A DNA stretch of 64,000 bases from Tubulanus polymorphus (Eukaryota > Nemertea > Palaeonemertea > Tubulaniformes > Tubulanidae): NCBI RefSeq assembly GCF_964204645.1, contig NC_134028.1:6675001-6739000 (forward strand), given 5' to 3'. Positions 14,001-26,000 of this stretch are shown piece after piece. Position 1 is the stretch's first letter. Each line of letters opens with the position of its first letter. The notes below the pieces were generated by a model. That model worked only from the letters and a program-made list of their open reading frames with translations. It made no database searches and was not told the origin of the DNA. A program made the translations under genes and the position numbers.

Positions 14001-17000
14001 ATCGATATTTGAATTGAATTGACTGGCAACCAGTCTATAATTCTATATTTTATTATTCTTTGTCGACGATGCGTTTTTTAAGGCGTTGATAAACTTTCAA
14101 ATCAGTTTTCTTGTTATTAGTTCTCTTGGGTTGCTATGAATTATCTCCGAATTTGAACATCCTAAAGCGACAATGCCGCCCAGAAATACGACTAGATATC
14201 TCCTGTTCGAATTCATGCGCGAATTTTAGAGGCTTTATGGAAATAAAGATTTTTCTCTGGCGTGTAAACGTTTTATGCGCGAGAGAAACGTCGATTGTGA
14301 TTGGTCGATTCGTCTGAGACGACAGCGTTTACTAATATAGCAACAGCGGTTACAGTCAGTCAGTCAGTCAGTCGATCGGTGAATGTGCATAGAACAGTCT
14401 CTTGTCAATCCGTCAACCATCTAACTGTAACGACAACAACCACTGGCGAGTGAGCGGCATGGATTTGGATTTTAGGAAACAGTTTCCGATGGAACTACCC
14501 GACGACTGGAAACCACCGGAGGTAATCTGTTGAATAGATGCGTGATTGATATTTTGTTGTAGTTGTAAAATTGATTTTGATTTCGTACATTCAGCTTATA
14601 GCAGCGGTACCGTGGAAATCAGGAATACCTTTTCAACAAAAAAAAGTATTTTACAGTTTTGAAATATTTGGGAACTCGAGATAGATTTAGCCTACCTCGA
14701 ATCTGGGAAATATTTGGGAAATTTTTTCAACGCTTCACGTAGCATCGTTCGCGGATGTCGATTGCTTGCCAGCGCGTGACTGCGATTTTTCTTGAAAATC
14801 ACTTTATCGACCAGTCACCATTATCCCTGTAGTGTGATGGTACATTCACTTTCGTGAATGCCCCAAAACTTGGGAATATTGAATTCGTGTTGCTGTGGAA
14901 ACAACGTAGTGGTAATTCAATGTTCCCACGGGTTTTGGAAAGTATTTTTACGAAGTCTTGAAAAGTTTTGCAAAATGGCAACTTTTCTTCCAAACCCTTG
15001 AAAAGATATGGAAATTTTGTTTTATTCTCTGTGGCTAGTGGAAAAGGTATGGAAAATCAGACAATGGTCACAAAATGAAATTTTGAATTATAGGCTATAT
15101 GCCCAATTACCAGGTATATGTTGTTCGTAGACTTAAAGTGGTCAGTGCCTTATTCGATGATGTAGGTCATTTTTCAGCATTTCACGTAGTATAGCTTAAG
15201 CTTTGATGTTGCGGAGGCATCAACAGTTTTGCGTAGACTGGAAACAATGGTCTTAACGAATTTAAATCTGGTTCTCGTCGTGGTCGTCATCGCGCGAAAT
15301 CAGGTTTAGCATATTTTTTTTCCCCACCGTACATTTATGCGGTAGACGACAATACCGCGTCTGACGTCCTCTACTTTATGATTCTGCGCGTCCTTTGGTC
15401 GTGTTTTCTCTCGCGAGCTTAATCCTTCCGGTTTTCTTAGAAAGTCCGTGGACCGTCTTCCATTGTCTCCTTTAGATGATCACGTATCTATTGTCTATTT
15501 CGAGCTAGGCGAATTTTTTTTTCATCCGGGTCGGGGAACGTTTAATTGTTATTTGTAATTAGCGAATACGATTTCGGTGGATTAGTATTTAACACTCATT
15601 AATCAAAACCCGTTGACTGCGGAGAAACCTTGTTAAAACTTCCCGCGCCTTACGCTGTTGTACGCCTCGCTGTCATCTTTGCGGTCATTTAAAGCTAATG
15701 TTTTTCTTGATATTGAAAGCCACAAGCAATCTGTTCGCTTCGAAACTAACCGACCTTATGGAGTGATCTTCGCATACCGGTATATATTGCCGAATGCACA
15801 GCTGCCAACTGTTCTTGATTATCAGTATTTGTTACTCTTTTTTTTAACGAGAAATACCGATTTGATTTGTTTGATGCATACAGAAAATTATAATATGGAA
15901 GATCTTACTGAGGGTCTTACCCATTACTGATTAATTTCATCATTTTCTGTCATATTTCAATGAAAAATTAAATTTTTTTGTGATATCATGTTTCAGAGGT
16001 AAAGCAGCCCTGGTCTTCGCACGTATATTGCCATTGTTATTTAGGTTTGACGATTCATCCATCATTTCAGTACCCACGGCCTTGTTTAATTCATCGAGAT
16101 TAACTTTAAGCTTCGAGTTTATCAGGCAGTTGGAAGAAGAAACCGATTCAAACCTGGCAGAACTCTTTTGTCTACGGTTTAAAGTAATTAAACGGGCCCG
16201 CCCCATTCTTCTATGAAAATGCAGCTAATTCTTTCAAAATGTCGGCTAGTATGGACATCAGCGCCGATTTGACTCCGATCTTTACGACCATGTCGTAAAC
16301 GTTATTCGTATTTCAAATCTTGACGAGTTTCGACTTTTTCGATACCTAATAGATCAGATGATCGACGCGGCAACGTTTGGTTTATCTCTCCTCCGAGGAC
16401 CGCGTTATTAGATTCGCCGATGACCGAAAACTTGTTATCCGTTGTAAATGATTTAGGCCGGCTCGTGTGTTAATAATGATGAATGGCCGATAAGTGAGCG
16501 CGAAAAGGGGGCGAAATTCCCCTCAAACCCCCCATCGCCCCCCCCCCTCCGCATGTTTCGATGTTCTGAATATTTTGTCTGACTCGTTCCGACGGAACGG
16601 CAAAATGGTAAACAAATGAACCTGGCTCTCTCGTCTTCTTAGCGACTAGTTTTGTTGTTTTATGCGTAATCGTGATTTATGAATAGTCTGACAAATGGAA
16701 TCAGGGGTTCCGGTAATCCCTATAAACGCATACGCGCATCCGGACTCGTTTTTGGATTAATCACCCGATGATGGCTCGGGCGTCGAGGGCGGCGAGCGTC
16801 TGACTGGAGGTTTATCGACGAGAATAAACCGGACCGACGCGGGATCACGTAATGTTTATAGTCGTAATCTAGCGGCGGGCGCCGCATCATTAGACTGCTC
16901 TGAATTACAGTGTAATTTAGTGAATTTAGAAGAAATTTTGTGCGTTGACACGAAACATGAAGAGTACACCACTTTACCATATACAGCCATACTCGCGGTA

Positions 17001-20000
17001 AAAAAACTGCATATCCGTTTCGTTGATATTTCTCTCGTGGTATCTGAGCTGTCTGAGCCATTGACAAGGACAGTTTATCGACATACTAGATAAGCTGATC
17101 TAAAGGTGTTCACGATTCAGAAAAATTCATAGCTTGGCCACTTCCATCTTCCCATGACAGTGATTTTGACCCTGTTGGCATTGTGACACTCAGCCACATG
17201 AAAACTTGCCGTGCCAATCAAATTGCCTGTAGTATTATCTCCGAGACAAATTTTAGGGATAACTATAAATGGAAAAACCCAGGTTAAGATAAAACAGGAA
17301 ATCTGATTGGCTAATAATGACATCATCTAAGCTGTCCATGTATGCAGCTGCGCAACCGGTCTAGTCTTAATGCCACCGTGTTTGAATCCCTGCCACCGTG
17401 TTTGAATCCCTGCCAATGGAGGATGGGCCATGTAGATGGAGATTCTAGTTGTTAATTTTCAGCGGTCACGAAATACGTTTTTATTAGCAATAATCTTATT
17501 CGCTTATTTTATGTTTCAGGTTGTGCCAAAAGACTATAAAACCATGGCAGCATTATCGAAGGCCATCGCCAAAAATGTACTTTTCGCTCATTTAGATGAT
17601 AATGAGAGAAGGTAAGGGAAGAATGAATGTCTGGATGATCAAAAGATCAATTTGTTGAAGGTGATTCAATAGTTCTTAGGCCGCCATCACACGGAGATGA
17701 TTTGGTCTGGGCACAAATTGGGTCCGATTCAAATTTGGCCAGTGCTAATTAGAGTTCAGATAGATCATGCACTCAAAACTAAACAATCATTTCAGGAACC
17801 AGTTGCAATTCACGCACAGTAATTTGACCCGTGCTAGAATTCGGCTCGGGCCTTGTCAGACATCTTCGGTTGGGCCAAACAGGCACGAGCCCATTTGTGA
17901 ACAGTTGTTCCAGGCCTAATTTGGCAAAGGCCAAAAAGCCTGGTCCTGTAGTGGGAAGTTGACCTCAACTGCTGTTAGACCTAGAAGGAGTTCATTTTGC
18001 GATCAGTTATCTCAGAGTTACCTCTAACTATGTATCCATCCATGTTAAGCTGAGGCAACTCCGGATCCAATTTTGACTGACCTATCACACCCTAAAAGGG
18101 CACTTTAATGTCCAAAAAGGCGATATTAAATACTGATACTAAAATGCACTGATTATCTTTGTTGACAAAATGAAAAGGGCACTAAAAATATTTGATGCAC
18201 TCGTACAAGTTTCATAAGTGCCCGTGGATCTGCTGCTGTTTAGCCCGATGCTGGAGATGAGTTAAATCGAGCATTGGTGATGTAGCACGAGTGAGGTTCC
18301 CCATCGCAATCTGCTCGATCGATACAATTTTATTACGATTCATTGAATACCGGATTGAAATTCTTCAGTAAGTTTAATTCGTATTAGTTTAGTGTGTAGT
18401 TTAATTGACTGTGTTGGTGTTTTTGCGGATACGTTGTCATCCGCACGCGTTGAAAGGTTATATCGTGCCCACGGCGAAAACCAGTCACTCCTCTCGCGTG
18501 CCCTTTACTTCGGTACGCGCAGTAGAAGGTCGATCTTTGCCCTGAGTTAAGGAAAAAGTTATTTTCATTTGTGTGTGGATGGATTTAGTAGATGATTAAA
18601 TTTTCTAATAAGCTCTCGGGCGGGCTTATACGCGATTTTTATGTGGTATTGTATTCATCGATGAATCCCACTACTTGGGGTATCATGAAGCGGCTGACTC
18701 GAAAACAATGGCCGTTAACAAACCGGGTGGAAATCAGGCAAAAGTCGGGGTGATTAATAAATTTTGAAAAAGTCGGAGAATAGACCACACTCAAACGTGG
18801 TGAACGGATAATAAGATAAAATCCCACTATTTACAGATTAAAAGGATTTCAAAACAAGAATTTATTCAGGTGTGACGATGATCTCTAGGGTGAGATCGAA
18901 ACGTCGTGTCTTTTAAATATTTTAGATTTAATAAATAAATTCTTGTTTTTAAATCCTTTTTATCTGTAAATAGTGGGATTTTATCTTATTAAGTCGGAGA
19001 ATTTTGTACATTTTGTCCAAAAGCTAAAAATCAGGGAAATTTGCTAGATCGTGTATAGAATCATAGTTACCGTTTACGTGTTACATATTTGATTGTGTTA
19101 ATTGATTGGATTCTTAGCAGGTCGAGTCAAGTCAGGCAAAAACGATGTAGGGGAATAGTCAGAAAATTTGATTTCTTTGAAAAAAGTCAGTAAATTTTGT
19201 TGAGAAAAAGCTTAAGATCAGGGAAAAGTCGGGGAAGTTTGATTGAGATGCTATGATCGCGTGTAAAATCATACAGTTTCCAACTATGTCTTTGCTAGAA
19301 ATTCAATCGATTGACGCAGTCAAATACGTAAGCATCTTATGTATTTGACTGTGTTAATTGATTGAATTTTTAGCAGATCAAATCAAGGAAAACAATGAGA
19401 GAAATGCCACAATAAATTCAGCCAAAACGAGAAACTTGAATAAAAGAGTATATATATTGCACAATGTTTCGGCTAAAGACTATTAGCCATCATCGGGCGT
19501 ACTGAGAACAGGAGAATATTACAAGATATTTATTCAAAGCCAAAACAATAGAAACTGAGTGAGTGATTAAAATGTTGCGAGGGGAATAGATTTGATATTT
19601 GATTGGGAATAGATATTGTGTATCTTCTCGTCTCAAGGAAAACAACGTGCATGTTAAGGAATAGTCAGGGAATACGCGAGTTGCCACTGTGATAAATGCT
19701 CATAATCTAAATCCCCTTGCGCATTCGATGATATAAGAAGAAATTTGAATTTTCTATCGAGATATCGTTGCCTATATCTGAGTGAATATCGCTTTTGTTT
19801 CTGATTTAAGGCGTGTGTTTATCCCGCCAGGTAATGATGTCGCTATGAATTATTTTCCGAGGCCCGCGGTAATAGAATAGAAGCGCTATCTGACTGCTGT
19901 AAGGTGCTGCGACCGCGCGAGGGGCAATGATAGTATTATCACAGCGTCTTTTGACTTGTAAATTTTTTTTGCTTTTTCGAAATGTCAATCGTTATAATTA

Positions 20001-23000
20001 TTCATTTTCGCCTCGTCGCCAAGTCAAGACTGCCGGCTTCACGCGGTTTACGCGAGAAATTTCCATATGAATTCGATCGTAATCATGAGTTTCTTGCGTC
20101 GTTGGTTGGAAAATGATCAGTCACCGAATGCAGTCGTGCAAGAATGGTTGCTTTTTCGAGCCCCTGATATTTGAATTTTATTAGTTTTTTTTTCATTTGG
20201 CACCAATGTGAATAGTTGTTCCGGTTTTGATGGACAAAATGCGACTGGTGTAGAAAGACAAAAGCCGCCAATTGGGTGCCAATTGGGCCCTAGGCTTTTT
20301 GGGGCGGGCCAAATTTGGCCCAACCAAAAACATCAGACCAGGCCGGAGCTAAATATTAGCACAAGACAAATGAGTATCGAGTGGTTTACGTGTGACCCGG
20401 GCCAAATCATTGTCGTTTGATCGCGGCTTTGATCTTCAATGGAAATTATTAAAATCTCAACTATGAAAACAAATGTTCCGTTCTCAATAATGTCACATCT
20501 CTCCCTCTCTCTCCTCTCTTCTCTCTCTTGTCGATGTCTCTCCTCCGTACGCATTCGAAACACAGCTGCCTACTTGAACTCGATTGTCGGATTCTATATT
20601 AGGTTAACAAGCTTCGAATTTTTACTTCAAAGAATCGTCGTCGCCCGTAGTAATTGCGGATTCACCGCCGCCACGTGGAGCCGAGTCGCAAATTATTATC
20701 GGTTATACGTTTAACAGCGTTGTCACAGCCTGCAGTTATACGTGTAGATATATTACAGTTTGAGTCGGTCACCGAGTTCAACTCAGATAAACCACCATGA
20801 TCGGGCGAGCAGTCTGACCAGACCTGTGCCAAATTTCAGCGCATGTCAAGTCATGCTTGCTGGTTCCGGGAGGAAGAAGTGAATCGCTTGCTTAGTTTAA
20901 CCCTTTCAGTGCGTCTACACCGCAGTGCGATGTATGAATCAGTGATGTATTTTGCTAGTACACCGCACTGCGGTGTATTGATGTAATTAGTAATTAGTTT
21001 TTATCTGTATTGAAAGATGGCAGCACCGGTCAAACACAGTGAAATATTAGTAACTAGCGCCACACCGCGCCACAGTGAGGAGGCACTATAGTGTTATTCC
21101 CATTATTCAACACACTAGGGTGGAATTTTTTTTTTCAATTTTCAAATTATCTCCAGTACTATAGGGTATTGATTAGTCAGCACTGAAAGGGTTAAGCATT
21201 GTTTAGGCATCGAGTGACTGGTTTACGGGCGAACGCCCTCTCTAATTAGGCAAGGGCCAAATTTGACATTTCAACTGAACTAAACGAGTTCGTTTCGCGG
21301 GGAACAAGAAACATTGTTTCGATTGCTGTATGCGAGTAGCTAAACAAGAAACATCAATACACAAAAACCAATCATTAAAGAGCGTACTCTGATCAATTAG
21401 CTACTTTTCACTTGAGGAGCTGTTTGTTCAGTATGTTTCTTGTTTTCCTGTACGCAATCGCAACGCATAAACACAAAATGTGTTTCCATCATCAAGTTTT
21501 TACTCGCTGTGCATACTACGCGTTGGTCTATTTTAGAAAAAAGTATTGGTGAGACGGGAACCTTTACACGGGATTATGTCTAAATTTACCACATTATCCA
21601 TGTTTATCGTTGCTGTTACCATGGTAATTAGCTCGTTAGGTTACAGACAAGCCGGACTTCGTCTCGTGTGTAAGAAAAAATTGTTTTTTGAATCGATTAT
21701 ATTTTCATATAAATCTTTCGAGCGTAAAAACCGAATTCGGAGACGATTTCCTGAAACCTGATACGAAGCAAAAATATGGCAATGAGCCATTTATTCGGGG
21801 CGCTCTAGAAAAAGGTCCGTCGGTGTTTACAGTATCATCGTCTGCCGAACGCCCGGAACAAACTGACGATCATATTTCTTATCAGATGATAAACATTAGC
21901 CGGGGATAAGGACCTTACGGTCGTAAATAATGGAGATAAACACCGATCCCTCGCGGTTCCTCCTCAATCCTCCTCGGCGACCATGAAATGAAATTATTTC
22001 GTTACCGAATAGAATTGATTTTTGTTTGAATTCATAGATTAGTTTTAAACTGAATGTGTCGTAAACGAAAAAAGAGTCCGTTTATTTTTGTCTGGGATCG
22101 ATTTTTTTTAAGGATATTTCGCTTAATCTTTTGAACGTATACCTCAAAGTTATCATAATACGACCAATGAAACTGTGCCGTCTGAATAAACCATTGTTTT
22201 TATATCGATTTAGCAAAGTATTGAAGAATTGCCTAAAAGTCTCTTCAACTCATTTGAATTGGGGAAAAGAAACTGATCTGAAAACGGCTGATCTTTTTTC
22301 TCGGATTCAAATGAGTTAAAACAGACTTTTTAGCAATCTTCAAAACATTAGAAAATGAATATAAAAACGATGGTTTATTCAGACTGCACAGTTTCACCGG
22401 TCGTATTAAGGCCAATTAGAGGTATGCGATCAAAAAATTAAGCGAATTATCCCCCCCCCCTCCCCAAAAAAAAAAGAATGGATCACAGTCAAAAATGAAT
22501 AGACTTTTAGTATTTAAGTAGTTGGTAGTTACCATTCCAACAATAAACCGAAGTTGGCACCACAACTGACTAAATGATACCTCCCTTAAGACCGAAGCTT
22601 GACTAGTTTCATGACCTGAGCTTTAGACGTTGTCCCTAGAATACTCGACACCTTATAACGATTTTTATCTTCTTAAGAATAAATTTAATAAAGCGGCCTG
22701 TCACTGATTTGACGTGCTGCTGCGACGGTGCCAGCGATATTATTGCGAAATGCTTTCAAATCCCTCGTTGACCGTACGTCGATCGAGATCCTGAGAGAGA
22801 AATGAGTTTTTCATCGGTTCAATCGCCGATAAACAAATGTCCAGACGTTTTTTATTACCGCTTTCAGAAACCGAGGAATGTTTTTTTTTTTTTTGAAAAA
22901 CAAGATCGGCCAACAAATAAAAAACCCCGACAACCTGGGCGAAGTTAGTCGACTATTTGCAAACTAGATGAAAACTGAATGTCGGTTAGACTATAAACCA

Positions 23001-26000
23001 TGGTCGGAAGAGCATTTTTGGCCTAGACCTACCGGAAAAACTTCACATGGATGCCAAATGGACCGGACCAAAAACCCGACCTGTTTGTTAAGCCCAACCA
23101 AAATGTTGGACCAGGCCCGAGCCAAAGTTTAGCATGGGTTAAATTATCGCATGTGAATTGCAACTGGTTCCGGAAGGGACTCGCCTTACTTTGTTAAAGC
23201 ATTGTTTAGTTTCGAGTGATTGGTTTACATATGAACACGCTCCCTATTTAAACACGGCCGAATTTGACTCGGGCCTGATCCGGGCCAAATCGTTGCTGTG
23301 TGATGGCGGCTATAATCCGAGAATAGTGAGCCACGGGATTGAGCACAGTGGCTGTAGTTCGGACCTAGTTCCAAGATGGCCAACACCGTGAAATGTGTTA
23401 CGACCGAACTAAAGCGCATTCAGTTATTAGTTCCGACTGGCGACTTTACTACGAAATCCTGTCCTGGTTGTAATGTTTTCGTCTTTCAATTTCAGCGATA
23501 TATTCGATGCTATGTTCCCGGTTCATCGTCACGGTGGTGAAGTTATCATTCAACAAGGTAAGTACGGCGTACGTCGCCCGCGTCCTTCACATTTCAATCA
23601 GATAATCAGTAATTGAGCATATTTAAGATTGGTATCCGAAGTAGTAATAAGCACGACTCGTCGGCCGCGATATTTCCATTACCGACTGATTTCAGCACTT
23701 CTTCAGAAATCGTTCGATTGATATAATCTGCTTGGTTATTATTACGAATACCTTAGTATTCATTTCCCGAGGTCAATGTACTGTAAGAATATGTCATTAT
23801 AGTTGGACTGAAGTTTCTTCATAAAATCTGCCTATGACATCGTTAGCATGGTTATACCTGCAGTGGTTGCATGCATCATCGTTTACTGGCGCCATCTGTC
23901 CGGAGTGCATGCCTATGTGTATTCAGCTCTCCTTGATCTGTTGTTCTTCCTTGGCGCATATCTCCAATCCTCTGGAGTTTCTTCGTAAGATCTCCCTATG
24001 ACATCATTAGCATGGTTATACCTCAAAGTGCCGTGGTTGCATCATCTTTTACTGACACCATCCGGAGTGCATGGGTTTAATATGAAATCAGCTTTGTCAT
24101 TCTTCATATGTCATTCTTCTTTGGTGCATACCCCCTCCCCCCCATAGATGGTAAAAATTAAACCCCGAGCCCATTCAATGATACTCTTAGAGTAGCGCTC
24201 TGCGGTCTTAAAGATTTGAAATAAGGCGTCATTAAGAATTAATGTTGTTGGGTACGTCAAGCCAGATGGCTTTTCGACAATGCCATAGGTGAATATTTAC
24301 AGAAGTAGCCATCTTATCTGGATGTGTAATGCCAATACGAATAGAACCTGAAGAACATTTCCTTCGCGATAAAGAATTTTTTATCGCCGTCAAGGCGTAA
24401 AATGAACGGAGATTTTCGAGTAAACCGTAATCAAATCAGTTCCGCTAGAACGGTATCGACGCGCGTCGTCGTGGGCCGCGTGCTGTTTATTCTATAGATC
24501 ATATATCGTCGGCTTGTCGTAAAATTACTAAAACGTTGTATAAATTCTCGACGCGAGACAAATTACCGAATTACCGTAGGGTCTGTGACCGGCGTCAACG
24601 AGCGCCGAATTTGTTTTAAGATAACATGTATTTGATTTCATTTTTAATCTAATTCAATTTCGCTAACACGCTTTGATTAATTGAAAATTCAAGTTAGCTT
24701 CGTCGGAAATGGACTAGTGTCAGGAGTCGTCTAACGGTAGTGGGAGTGTTAGTGGAGATCCTCATTGATCGCTTAGAAGAATGGAATAATGATTTTGATA
24801 CAGCGAACGTTCTACCTGAGATAATATTCGAGGCTGTCAGTTTAGGTTGTTAGGTCACCCCTTGTAGATTGTGTAGTTATCAGTCTGGATTTTTTCACTT
24901 CGCGCTTAAGCCCAACGCACACGACACAGGCATAAATGGAAACAGGAGATGGAAACATGTTTCCGAGTCATATGAAATGCATCCCAACAAAAAAAACATT
25001 GAGTCTGAAAATGTTTCCTTGATTTCGTAGTTTTCTCATTTTCGGACTTAATATCAAATTTTTTTTCGTTATTATTCGGGGATTCTCAACATATTTTATC
25101 ATCACAAAGCAGATATACTGTCCTATCAACTGTTTCCATGTTTCCGAGCGTTCACCAGTCTTATTTGCGTGTACGAGAAACAAGAAACATGGTTTTGGGA
25201 ACAACATTTCCGACGATCAAACAGGTTTTCCCCCATGTCGTGTGCGTTGGGCTTTACCGATAAACTATTCTTTTTCAAAATAGATATAATTTTTTTTCCC
25301 CGTTTATTTCACAGGCGATGAAGGAGACAATTTCTACGTTATTGACATCGGAGAAGTCGATGTAAGTACGACGACAACAACGATGAAATCATGTTTCAAA
25401 TATTTCGAAGTATACGAAAAAAATTCCATAATAATTAAATCACGTAGCGTGACTGTCATATGCCATTCACCATTCTAAGCTCACCTGTGATTGAGCGCTC
25501 ACGTTTTGCGAAAACTAATTAGCGTTTCACTCATCACCCGTCAGAAAATAATACTTTAACGGCCAATCTTAATTAACCGGCTGCTAAAAGTTTTCACGTA
25601 GGCATCGGCCTACGTGTATATAGCCTTGGGTAACTTCGATAGGACGGTCCTCATCTAGGAAAAAGCTTTTAGTTAGATTTTAAGTGAAATGTCTAAAGTG
25701 TTACTTACGCAGGATGGCCACTTACCTGGAAAACTGGAAAAAAATCTAGATATGATTAGGGAAAACTATGGGAAATTTTACCAAAAACCTGGAAGACTAG
25801 GGGAATTCAGATAATGCTATTGACCACGTTTTTCTTTATCAGTATGTGATTCGATGCAAAATTGTAACATTTTAAACCTAGGAATTTCACTGATTTACTC
25901 GAGGAATTTCAATGTACCGGTAATAAAAAACGAGGGAAAACTCGAGGGATTTGTAAAGGGGCGTCAAGTGGCGACCATTAACATGGGTTCTCAAGTTATA

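Larger units (their letters stand above)
18705..19695. repeat. Two tandem family C repeats, each hit by a PLE-type insertion
   Basis: AAAGTCGGGG, GTGTTAATTGATTGGATTCTTAGCAGG and AATAGTCAGGG blocks occur twice (about 18705-19160 and 19130-19695). The first contains the fold-back element at 18782 and the second the truncated insertion at 19396, both with target repeats made from family C sequence. Confidence 0.6.
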
